DNA of 64,000 nucleotides from NCBI GenBank assembly GCA_017792405.1, contig CP051231.1, positions 3,108,062-3,172,061 on the forward strand, given 5' to 3'. The translations under genes were made by a program, and so were the position numbers. A model generated the notes under the pieces. The model was given only the letters and a program-made list of their open reading frames with translations, was not told the origin of the DNA and did no database searches. Of this stretch, positions 53,438-61,215 are shown one piece after another. The stretch comes from Oceanicola sp. (GTDB lineage Bacteria; Pseudomonadota; Alphaproteobacteria; Rhodobacterales; Rhodobacteraceae). Each line of letters opens with the position of its first letter. The stretch's first letter is position 1.

Positions 53438-54334
53438 ATGACACTGGCACAAAAAGTGGCGTTGGTGACCGGTGCGGGCCGGGGCAATGGCCGGGCGATT
53501 GCGCTGGATCTGGCGCGGGCGGGCGCGGCGGTGGTGGTGAATGACCTCGATGCCGCGACTGGCGAGGCGGTGGTGGGAGAGATCGTTGCCGAAGGCGGGC
53601 AGGCGGTGGCCGTTGCCGCGGAGATCGGGCGCGAGGGCGCGGCGGAGGCCTGCATCGAGGCCGGGGTCGAGGCGTTCGGGCGGTTCGACATTCTTTGCGC
53701 CAACGCGGGCGTGCTTCGCGACAGCGTGCTGTGGAAGACCGAGGACGAGGCTTTCGACCTCGTGATCCGAACCCATCTGCGCGGCACCTTCCAATGCGGC
53801 CGGGCTGCGGCGCGGCACCTGCGCGAGGCGGGGGAAGGTGGCCGGATGATCCTGGTCGGCTCACCTGCCGGGCAGCTCGGCAACTTTGGCCAGACGGCCT
53901 ATTCGGCCGCCAAGGCCGGGATTGCGGCGATGGCGCGGACATGGGCGGCGGAGTTGGGTCGGGCGGGGGTATCAGTCAACGCGATCATCCCCACGGCGCT
54001 GACGCGGATGACAGCGGAGATCCCGGCCTTCGCGCCCCATGTGGCCGCGATGGAGCGGGGCGAGCCACTGCCCGAGCGGCTGCGGGCCCAGTTTGGCATG
54101 GGGCTGCCTGAGGATATTGCCCCGCTGGCGATGTTTCTGGCCTCGGAAGCGGGCGGTGGGATCACAGGGCAGTGCATCGGCATCGGCGGCGACCGACTGG
54201 CGCTCTGGTCGCATCCGGCGGAACTGCGAGTGGATCTGCGCAAGGGCGGCTGGACGGCGGAGGCGATTGCGAAGGCCTGGCCCCAGCTCTCTGACGGAGC
54301 GCTACAGCCCTACGGGATATCTCTGGATCTGTGA
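53438..54334 (+). CDS. Short-chain dehydrogenase/reductase
   Basis: 298 residues. NAD-binding TGAGRGNG (11-18), CANAG (87-91) and the catalytic set Ser142, Tyr155 and Lys159 (YSAAK) are present. The C-terminus is about 45 residues longer than FabG-type enzymes, as in hydroxyacyl-CoA dehydrogenases of the HSD17B4 kind. It follows the hydratase by 1 bp, so it probably oxidises the hydroxyacyl-CoA made by that enzyme. It converges with the MarR gene. Confidence 0.9.
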   Translation: MTLAQKVALVTGAGRGNGRAIALDLARAGAAVVVNDLDAATGEAVVGEIVAEGGQAVAVAAEIGREGAAEACIEAGVEAFGRFDILCANAGVLRDSVLWKTEDEAFDLVIRTHLRGTFQCGRAAARHLREAGEGGRMILVGSPAGQLGNFGQTAYSAAKAGIAAMARTWAAELGRAGVSVNAIIPTALTRMTAEIPAFAPHVAAMERGEPLPERLRAQFGMGLPEDIAPLAMFLASEAGGGITGQCIGIGGDRLALWSHPAELRVDLRKGGWTAEAIAKAWPQLSDGALQPYGISLDL

Positions 54335-54344
54335 GGGCCGGGGC

Positions 54345-54836
54345 TCACTTCGGCCCGGCCGAGACCGACCGGAGGTTCTCACCCACGCGTTCGAGGCTGG
54401 AAATCAGCTGTTCCCGCTCGGCATCCGATAGCCCCTCGGTAATAGCGGCCTCGTGCTCGGCCACGAGCTGTTCGAGCTGCCCGAGCCGCTCCTGCCCGGT
54501 TTCGGTCAGAAACACCCGGCGCACGCGTTTGTCCTGCGGGGTCGACTTGCGCTCGACCCAGCCCTCGCGGGTCAGGCCCTCGAGGATCGGCACAAGGCTG
54601 GACCGGTCCAGAAAGATCGCCTCGGCAAGGCGGGTCTGCGGGATGCCGGGGTTGGCTTCGATCAGTTTGAGCATCCCGAAATAACGCGGCGCGGAGCCGA
54701 AGCCTTCGACCCGCTGCTCGAAGATCTTGTAGGACGCGATCTGCAACAGGCGGATGCGATAGGAGACCGAACGCGACAGAAGCTCCGGCTCAACGACTTC
54801 GGCCACGTCCCGCATCACGGGGGGGCGGGCGCTCAT
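54345..54836 (-). CDS. MarR-family transcriptional regulator
   Basis: 163 residues. The winged helix runs about 55-125, with IPQTRLAEAIFLDRSSLVPILE (in parts) as recognition region and REGWVERKSTPQDKRVRR as wing. It is the last gene of the TRAP operon, its start overlapping the dctM stop by ATGA. The shared 16-bp palindrome before both this operon and the CoA-ligase operon is its probable site. Related MarR proteins are released by aryl- or acyl-CoA thioesters. Confidence 0.88.
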   Translation of the reverse strand: MSARPPVMRDVAEVVEPELLSRSVSYRIRLLQIASYKIFEQRVEGFGSAPRYFGMLKLIEANPGIPQTRLAEAIFLDRSSLVPILEGLTREGWVERKSTPQDKRVRRVFLTETGQERLGQLEQLVAEHEAAITEGLSDAEREQLISSLERVGENLRSVSAGPK

Positions 54837-56125
54837 TTCATGCTCTCCGGCAGAAAGAGGACCAGCGCGGGGAAGGCGATGAGCAGGATCAGGCGCAACA
54901 CGTCGACGGTCACGAAGGGCAGGACGCCGCGGAAGATCGTGACGAGGCTTACCTCCCGCGCGATCGAGTTGATGACGTAGACGTTCATCCCCACGGGCGG
55001 GGTGATCAGGCCCAACTCGACCGTCATCACGATGATGATGCCGAACCAGACGGGATCGAACCCGAGTTCGGACACGACCGGAAAGACGATGGGCACCATC
55101 AGGATGATCATTGCCATCGCGTCAAGGAAGCAGCCCATGACGAAGAAGAGCAGCAGGATCAGGGCCAGCGTGCCGTAGGTTCCGGCCCCCAGTTCGGTGA
55201 GGAACATGGTGATGTTCTGCGGCACCTGAGTCACCGCGAGGAAGTAACCGAAGAGGGTGGCACCGATCAGCACAACGTAGATCGACACCGAGGTGCGCAG
55301 TGCTTCGGTGAGGCCGTCGAGCAGGCTGGTCCAGTTCAGGCGGCGGCGGAGCAGGCCGATGATGGCAGTCATGGTTGCGCCCACGGCGGCAGCTTCGGTT
55401 GCGGTGACGATGCCGAAGTACATCGACAGGATGACCGAGATGAAGAGCAGGCCTACGGCCCAGATGCCCTTGAGCGAGCCCAGGGCCTCAGGCAAATGGA
55501 ATGGCTCTGCGGCAGGCAGGTGGCGGCCGTACCAGACGCGGACGGTGAGCATGTAGAGCAGCACGGCGAGGATGCCGGGCACGATGCCCGCGATGAAGAG
55601 TGTGCCGATATCGGTTTCGGTGATGAAGCCGTAGATCGCGAGCACCACGGAGGGCGGGATCAGGATACCCAGCGTCCCGCCCGCCGCGATAATGCCGGTC
55701 GAGGCGGCGTCTGGGTAGCCGGATTTCTTCATTTCCGGGTAGGCGATGTTGGTCATGGTGGCCGCGGTGGCGACGGATGAGCCGCAGATGGCGGCGAAAC
55801 CGCCGCAGGCCCCAACCGAGGCCAGCCCGAGGCCGCCCTTGAAACCGCCCAGCCATGCCCGGCCGGCCCGGAACAGCTCGGCCGACATGCCGGAGCGGGT
55901 GGCCAGCACCCCCATCAGGATGAAGAGCGGAATCAGGGTGAGGTTGAAATCGGTGATGGTCGCTATGGGCGATTGGAAGAGCAGGTTCATCGCGGGCGAG
56001 GGGTGGACGACCACCGCGAAGCCGCCGACCCCGACGATGCCCATGGCAACCCCGATCGGCACCCGGAGGGCCATCATACCGAAGAGGGCAGCGAAGCCTG
56101 CGACCGCCGCGAGCTCGTTGGTCAT
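54833..56125 (-). CDS. dctM: TRAP transporter large permease subunit (DctM family)
   Basis: 430 residues, twelve predicted helices. LTLIPLFILMGVLATRSG, GTLGILIPPSVVLAIYGF and TPPVGMNVYVINSIAREV are DctM motifs. Coupled by ATGA to the dctQ gene before it and the MarR gene after it. It is the transport subunit of the third DctP-type TRAP system of the window. Confidence 0.93.
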   Translation of the reverse strand: MTNELAAVAGFAALFGMMALRVPIGVAMGIVGVGGFAVVVHPSPAMNLLFQSPIATITDFNLTLIPLFILMGVLATRSGMSAELFRAGRAWLGGFKGGLGLASVGACGGFAAICGSSVATAATMTNIAYPEMKKSGYPDAASTGIIAAGGTLGILIPPSVVLAIYGFITETDIGTLFIAGIVPGILAVLLYMLTVRVWYGRHLPAAEPFHLPEALGSLKGIWAVGLLFISVILSMYFGIVTATEAAAVGATMTAIIGLLRRRLNWTSLLDGLTEALRTSVSIYVVLIGATLFGYFLAVTQVPQNITMFLTELGAGTYGTLALILLLFFVMGCFLDAMAMIILMVPIVFPVVSELGFDPVWFGIIIVMTVELGLITPPVGMNVYVINSIAREVSLVTIFRGVLPFVTVDVLRLILLIAFPALVLFLPESMK

Positions 56126-56679
56126 TTCAGCTGGTCCTCTTGCGTGTGTGCCTCGGCGCCATCGAACTCTTCAAGATCGGAGCTGTGGACGACGATCCTC
56201 CAGAGCCGCAGGCCGGTGGTGACGAGGGCCGCGACGAGGCCCAGCCAGATCGCCAGAAAGAACGGCCAGTGCGGCAGGCGCAGATCCATCGTGGTGTCGC
56301 CGGAGCGGAAGGTGGCCTCGACCCGCTCGCCGATCTTCCAGGTCATCGCCAGCGTGAAGAGCAAGAGAACCGCCCAGGCGAAGCCCGACAACCAGAGGCG
56401 CGCACGCGGCCCGACGGCCTGAGCGACGATATCGACCTTGATGTGCGAGCCATGCCAGGCGACCGAGGCCATGCCCCAGGCGATCGCCACGCCGAGCAGC
56501 AGCCGCGAAGCATCGAAGGCGTCCGGCAGCGGGCGCGCAAACCCGTAGCGCCCGATTGCGGAGACGACGATCAGGAGGGTGACGCCGCCAAGCATGAGGC
56601 CGGCGATGCGCTCGATTGACAGTACGACACGGTCGACGAACCGCCGCTTTTCAGTGGGTTGTGTCATCCTGTCCTGCAC
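56122..56679 (-). CDS. dctQ: TRAP transporter small permease subunit (DctQ family)
   Basis: 185 residues, four predicted helices. DAFDASRLLLGVAIAWGMAS and WHGSHIKVDIVAQAVG match the DctQ pattern. The ATG at 56679 is preceded by AGGACAGG. Coupled by ATGA to dctM and 47 bp after dctP; here no strong intercistronic hairpin is visible. Confidence 0.9.
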   Translation of the reverse strand: MQDRMTQPTEKRRFVDRVVLSIERIAGLMLGGVTLLIVVSAIGRYGFARPLPDAFDASRLLLGVAIAWGMASVAWHGSHIKVDIVAQAVGPRARLWLSGFAWAVLLLFTLAMTWKIGERVEATFRSGDTTMDLRLPHWPFFLAIWLGLVAALVTTGLRLWRIVVHSSDLEEFDGAEAHTQEDQLK

Positions 56680-56726
56680 GTGGTCCGCAGGTAACTGTCA
56701 ATCGCTTTGCACATCGCCGGGCCAGC

Positions 56727-57746
56727 TCAGTAGGCTGCGTCGTTGGCTTCGAGCGCGGCCTTGTAGGCTTCGAGGATGGCGTCGGCATCGCCGCCCTTGG
56801 CGGTGACGCTCTCTTTCCACTCGTCGATGAGCGGCAGGGCCGCCTCGCGCCACGCCGCGACCTCTTCGTCGGTCGGCGTGTTGAAGGTCTGGCCGCTGTC
56901 GCCCATCAGCTTGTCGCGCGCGGCCATGTCATCCTCGAGCCAACCTGCAGCGGTTTTAGAGGACCAATCGGGCGTGCAGTGGTCGTCGATCACAGCCTTG
57001 TTCTCGTCGGACAGGCCGTCATAGCTGCCCTGGTTCATCACCATGACCTGAGACGACAGGTAGAAGGGCATGTCGAGGTGGACCGGCACCTCATCGGTCA
57101 GCTTGAAGTCGAACATTGCGCCCCACGGGAAGGTGACAGCTTCGGCCGTGCCCTTGGAGAGCGCCTCGCGCACTTCGGGGGCGGGCACCTGAACCGGGCC
57201 GCCGCCAAGCAGCGAGACGAAGCGGGCCATGGTGGCGTGGGCCGGGCGGATGTTCTTGCCTTTGACATCCTCTGGCGAGGTAATGGTCTCCTGGCTGTGC
57301 AGTGCGCCGGGGCCGTGAGGATGGACGAAGCAGACCTTAACATCACTCATCTCCGCTTCGGCGCCATTCTCCATGTACCACTCGTGGATCGCTTTGGCGG
57401 CGGCGACGCTATCATCGGCCATGAAGGGAATTTCGGTCAGCGCGTAGATCGGGAAACGCCCGGCGGTGTAGCCGGGGTTCACGTAGGCGATATCGACGAT
57501 GCCCTGTTGTGCCATGTCGTAATGGTCGGGCGCCTTGCCGAGCTGCTGGGCCGGGAAGATCTGGATGGCGATCCGGCCTTCGGATGCCTCCTGGACCGAC
57601 TCGGCCCAAGGATTGATGCCCTTGGTTGCGGGCGCGATGGTCGGCGGCACCCAGTGCGACAGGCGCAGCGTGACCTCTTGGGCAAAAGCGGCATTCCCCG
57701 CGGTGAGCGAAAGCAGAGCGCCGAGCGCAACGGAAACTTTTTTCAT
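56727..57746 (-). CDS. dctP: TRAP transporter substrate-binding protein (DctP family)
   Basis: 339 residues. The signal peptide ends at AAFAQ (about 24). VTLRLSHWVPPTIAPATKG, GKNIRPAHATMARFV (carboxylate arginine) and GTAEAVTFPWGAMF mark the family. AGGGAGGATCAC precedes the ATG at 57746; the upstream in-frame extension crosses the operator and was rejected. It heads the operon and is probably co-regulated with the CoA-ligase operon, so its ligand should be the acid that the ligase activates. Confidence 0.92.
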   Translation of the reverse strand: MKKVSVALGALLSLTAGNAAFAQEVTLRLSHWVPPTIAPATKGINPWAESVQEASEGRIAIQIFPAQQLGKAPDHYDMAQQGIVDIAYVNPGYTAGRFPIYALTEIPFMADDSVAAAKAIHEWYMENGAEAEMSDVKVCFVHPHGPGALHSQETITSPEDVKGKNIRPAHATMARFVSLLGGGPVQVPAPEVREALSKGTAEAVTFPWGAMFDFKLTDEVPVHLDMPFYLSSQVMVMNQGSYDGLSDENKAVIDDHCTPDWSSKTAAGWLEDDMAARDKLMGDSGQTFNTPTDEEVAAWREAALPLIDEWKESVTAKGGDADAILEAYKAALEANDAAY

Positions 57747-57761
57747 GTGATCCTCCCTGAG

Positions 57762-57818
57762 ATACGGCCTCCTCGCCGTATTTGATTGTTGGATATCCAA
57801 CATTAAGAAGATTCTCAA
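57762..57818 (-). promoter_or_regulatory. Promoter, perfect operator palindrome and leader hairpin of the third TRAP operon
   Basis: On the minus strand TTGAGA (57818-57813) and TATCCA (57795-57790) stand 17 bp apart. The perfect palindrome TGTTGGATATCCAACA (57787-57802) covers the -10 box, as expected for a repressor site. In the leader, ATACGGC and GCCGTAT (57762-57781) form a stem with GAGGAG in the loop. Confidence 0.65.
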
Positions 57819-58014
57819 CAGAAACTTTCTTTGTGTGCCGGATACGGGCGGTGTTTCGGAGCGCGCAAGGCGAGTGCGCAGCCGGGGGGCGCTCTTGTGG
57901 TCGCCGGAGCGGTATAATACATCTGCGCTCACGGGTGACCCCCGGTGCCAGCAACGCCGCTACGACGCAGTGCCAGCGACCTCACGAGAAACCGGCTCAT
58001 GAAGGTTCTGACGC

Positions 58015-58896
58015 ATGGCACGACCCCATATTTTACCCCTCACGACCCCTTTGACGGTGCGCGTTGCCGCATTGGTACTCTCCGTGGCACTGGCCGGCCC
58101 CGCTATGGCGCAAGAGGCTGGCCGCAGGGTCGTGTCGCTCGGCGGTGCTGTGACCGAGATCGTCTATGCACTCGGCGAGCAGGACAGGTTGGCGGCACGC
58201 GACAGCACCTCGACCTTTCCGGTGGAGGCCACGGCGCTGCCGGATGTGGGCTACGTGCGGGCCCTGTCGCCCGAGGGCGTGCTCTCTGTCGCGCCCGACA
58301 TGATCCTCGCAGAAGAAAGCAGCGGGCCGCAGGAAACGCTCGATGTGCTGGAGGCCGCACAGGTACCGCTCGTGGTAGTGCCTGACGGCTACGACGGCCC
58401 GGCGATCCGCCGGAAGATCGAGATCGTGGCCGAGGCACTGGGCGTGCCCGAAAAGGGAGAGGCGCTGGCCGCGGAGGTCGAGGCCACGCTGGCCGAGGCC
58501 GTGGAAGGTGCGCGACCTGATCAGCCCGTGCGCGTGCTTTTCGTGCTCTCGATGCAGGGCGGCCGGATCATGGCGGCGGGACGGGGCAGCTCGGCTGAAG
58601 CGATCATCTCGCTGGCCGGGGGCGTGAACGCGCTTGAGGGCTTCAATGGCTACAGCCAGGTTTCCGACGAGGCGGTGCTGGAGGCAGCACCAGAGGTGAT
58701 CTTGATGATGGAACGTGGCGGAGACCACGGCGGCGACAGTGCAGATGTGCTGGCGCATCCGGTGCTGGGACAGACCCCGGCGGCCGAAACAGGCGCCGTA
58801 CTCCGCCTGCCGGGGCTGCTCCTGCTCGGCTTCGGCCCGCGAACCCCGGAAGCCGTGACCGCCCTGAGCAGCGCGCTGAAGGCCGCGCGGCCCTGA
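58015..58896 (+). CDS. hmuT: Haemin ABC transporter substrate-binding protein
   Basis: 293 residues. The signal peptide ends near PAMAQEA (about 34). RRVVSLGGAVTEIVYALG and VGYVRALSPEGVLSVAPDMI are HmuT features of the class III binding-protein fold. It carries haem through the periplasm to HmuUV. AAGG lies 9 bases before the ATG at 58015. First gene of an operon with hmuU, hmuV and a monooxygenase. Confidence 0.92.
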   Translation: MARPHILPLTTPLTVRVAALVLSVALAGPAMAQEAGRRVVSLGGAVTEIVYALGEQDRLAARDSTSTFPVEATALPDVGYVRALSPEGVLSVAPDMILAEESSGPQETLDVLEAAQVPLVVVPDGYDGPAIRRKIEIVAEALGVPEKGEALAAEVEATLAEAVEGARPDQPVRVLFVLSMQGGRIMAAGRGSSAEAIISLAGGVNALEGFNGYSQVSDEAVLEAAPEVILMMERGGDHGGDSADVLAHPVLGQTPAAETGAVLRLPGLLLLGFGPRTPEAVTALSSALKAARP

Positions 58897-58903
58897 GCTC
58901 GGG

Positions 58904-59998
58904 ATGGCTGCCCCTGCCCTCTCTGACCGCCCGTCGCCCTTGCGCCGACTGGCCGCAGCTGAAGGCGACCGCCGCCCACGGGCGCGCCTCGCCGCGCTCG
59001 CGCTCACCGCACTCCTGCTGGTTATCTGCGTCCTCAGCCTTGGCGTCGGCGCGTCTGGCACAAGCCTGCCGGCGGCACTGTGGCAGGCGTTCAACGGGGA
59101 AGAAATCGCCATGCGCGACCGACTGATCCTGTTCGACATTCGCCTTCCACGCCTGGCTATGGGCATGCTGGTGGGCGCGGCGCTGGCGGTGTCGGGCGCG
59201 GTGATGCAGGGGCTGTTCCGCAACCCCTTGGCTGACCCCGGGCTGGTGGGCGTCGGTGCGGGCGCCGGGCTGGGTGCAATCCTCGCTATTGTGCTCGGCG
59301 GGCTGCTGCCCTTGGCCCTGCGCGATGGGCTGGGCTACGCGCTGGTGCCGGTTGCAGCCTTTGCGGGCGGATGGGTCACAACGGTCCTGCTTTATCGCAT
59401 TGCCACGCGCGAGGGGCGCACCTCGGTTGCCGTGATGCTGCTGGCAGGCATCGCGCTGGCCGCACTGGCGGGAGCCATCAGCGGTGTATTGGTCTACATG
59501 GCGGACGACAGCCAGCTGCGCGACCTTACCTTTTGGGGCCTCGGCTCGCTGGCCGGGGCGACATGGGGAAAGGTTTTGGTGGCAGGGCCGCTCATCGGGC
59601 TGGCTCTGGCGGCAACGTCCTTTCTCGCCCATGCGCTCAACGCGCTCGCATTGGGCGAAGCCCCGGCGGCGCACCTGGGGATACCGGTTCAGAGGATGAA
59701 GCGCCTCGCCGTGGTCTCGGTTGCGGCGGCAACGGGCGCCGCTGTCGCGGTTTCGGGCGGTATCGGCTTTATTGGGATCGTGGTGCCGCACCTGCTCAGG
59801 CTGATCATCGGTCCGGATCACCGGTTGCTGTTGCCCAATGCCGCACTGCTTGGCGCCTCGCTGTTACTGGTGGCCGACATGATCTCACGCACCATCATCG
59901 CCCCTGCGGAACTGCCGATCGGGATCGTCACCGCCGTGATCGGTGGCCCGTTCTTCTTGTGGATACTGCTGCGCAACCGCGCCGGGCTGGACCTGTGA
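58904..59998 (+). CDS. hmuU: Haemin ABC transporter permease
   Basis: 364 residues, FecCD/BtuC family with about ten helices. FDIRLPRLAMGMLVGAALAV, MQGLFRNPLADPGLVGVGAG and GGIGFIGIVVPHLLRLIIGP are the family signatures. It starts 7 bp after hmuT and ends 7 bp before hmuV. It forms the inner-membrane haem channel. Confidence 0.93.
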   Translation: MAAPALSDRPSPLRRLAAAEGDRRPRARLAALALTALLLVICVLSLGVGASGTSLPAALWQAFNGEEIAMRDRLILFDIRLPRLAMGMLVGAALAVSGAVMQGLFRNPLADPGLVGVGAGAGLGAILAIVLGGLLPLALRDGLGYALVPVAAFAGGWVTTVLLYRIATREGRTSVAVMLLAGIALAALAGAISGVLVYMADDSQLRDLTFWGLGSLAGATWGKVLVAGPLIGLALAATSFLAHALNALALGEAPAAHLGIPVQRMKRLAVVSVAAATGAAVAVSGGIGFIGIVVPHLLRLIIGPDHRLLLPNAALLGASLLLVADMISRTIIAPAELPIGIVTAVIGGPFFLWILLRNRAGLDL

Positions 59999-60005
59999 GG
60001 CCGGG

Positions 60006-60791
60006 ATGTTGAGTGCGACCGATATTTACGTGCGCTTCTCACGGACGCCGGTGCTGAAAGGTGCCTCGCTCACGGCCCGACCTGGCGAGGTTTCAGTGAT
60101 CGTGGGACCGAACGGTTCGGGCAAGACGACGCTCCTGCGGGCGATCACGCAGGAGGTTGGCTTCGAGGGCGAGATCCGACTGGACGGGGAAGACATTACC
60201 GCCCTGCCCGGCTGGAAGCTGGCGGCCCGGCGGGCGGTGCTGCCGCAACACAGCCGCATCGCCTTTCCGTTCACGGTGGCCGAAATCGTGCGCCTTGGAA
60301 TGACCGCTGCCGCCACACCGCCGCCAAAAGGCCGCGTCGCCGAAGCGCTGGAACGGGTCGGCCTCGCGGGCTTTGCCGGGCGGCCCTATGCCGCGCTCTC
60401 TGGCGGCGAGCAACAGCGAGTGCAACTGTCCCGCGTGCTGACTCAGGTCTGGGACCCGGTGGGGCCGGAGGGCGCCCGCTGGCTCTTGCTGGATGAGCCG
60501 GTTTCCTCGCTCGACATCGGCCACCAGCTTGAGGTGATGGAATTACTCGCGAGCTATGCCGCAGAGGGCGGTGGTGTGGTGGCGGTGATGCACGACCTCA
60601 ACCTGACCGCCATGTACGCCGACCATGTGATGCTGATGGCCGGCGGGTTGATGCAGGCGAGCGGCGCCCCGGCAGATGTACTGACCGACGCGAACCTGAC
60701 GCGGGCTTATGGCTGTGCATTGCGGGTCAACACCGCGCCGCCTGCCCCCGCAACCTTCCTTTTGCCCCATACCGCCCGACCAGCGGGCTGA
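60006..60791 (+). CDS. hmuV: Haemin ABC transporter ATPase
   Basis: 261 residues. Walker A GPNGSGKTT, the Q-loop in VLPQHSRIAFPFTVAEIV, signature LSGGEQQR and Walker B WLLLDEPVSSLD are intact. The WDPVGPEGARWLLLDEP insert is typical of HmuV. The ATG at 60006 is used; the upstream frame reads back into hmuU. Confidence 0.93.
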   Translation: MLSATDIYVRFSRTPVLKGASLTARPGEVSVIVGPNGSGKTTLLRAITQEVGFEGEIRLDGEDITALPGWKLAARRAVLPQHSRIAFPFTVAEIVRLGMTAAATPPPKGRVAEALERVGLAGFAGRPYAALSGGEQQRVQLSRVLTQVWDPVGPEGARWLLLDEPVSSLDIGHQLEVMELLASYAAEGGGVVAVMHDLNLTAMYADHVMLMAGGLMQASGAPADVLTDANLTRAYGCALRVNTAPPAPATFLLPHTARPAG

Positions 60792-60825
60792 CACTCAAAC
60801 CAACATTCTCGAAAGGAGAAGTCAC

Positions 60826-61140
60826 ATGTATCTGGCAATGAACCGTTTCACCGTGAAGACCGACAACGCGGAGGCCTTCGAGGCACTCTGGCTCGGGCGC
60901 GACACGCACCTCAAGGAGATGGAGGGCTTTCGCGAGTTTCACATGCTGAAGGGGCCAGAGCGGGAAGATGGCACAATTCTCTACGCCTCCCACACGGTTT
61001 GGGAGAGCGAGGAGACGTTCCGCGCATGGACCCGCTCCGAGCAGTTCAGGGCATCGCATGCCAAGGCGGGCGGACAAGACAAGTTGTTTGAGGGCCACCC
61101 GCAGTTCGAAGGCTTCGCCCCGATCCAATACATCGGCTGA
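60826..61140 (+). CDS. ABM-fold monooxygenase, probable haem-degrading enzyme
   Basis: 104 residues, dimeric antibiotic-biosynthesis-monooxygenase fold. MYLAMNRFTVKTDNAEAFE and WESEETFRAWTRSEQFRASH match IsdG/HmoA-type proteins; the FRASH histidine sits where haem is bound in that group. AAAGGAG precedes the ATG at 60826. It closes the hmuTUV operon, where many relatives have hmuS, so it probably opens imported haem to release iron. The enzyme activity is inferred from fold and context. Confidence 0.82.
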   Translation: MYLAMNRFTVKTDNAEAFEALWLGRDTHLKEMEGFREFHMLKGPEREDGTILYASHTVWESEETFRAWTRSEQFRASHAKAGGQDKLFEGHPQFEGFAPIQYIG

Positions 61141-61162
61141 GACCGCCCTGCCCCAAAAACGA

Positions 61163-61198
61163 AACCGCCGCGTGCGTTAGCGCGCGGCGGTTCTTTTT
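61163..61198. terminator. Bidirectional intrinsic terminator between hmuTUV operon and hmuR
   Basis: A 12-bp stem (61163-61174 with 61181-61192, one G-U pair) over a 6-base loop is followed on the plus strand by TTCTTTTT and on the minus strand by TTCGTTTTT. It serves both converging transcripts. Confidence 0.9.
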
Positions 61199-61215
61199 GT
61201 GCCTTTGGTCCGACT

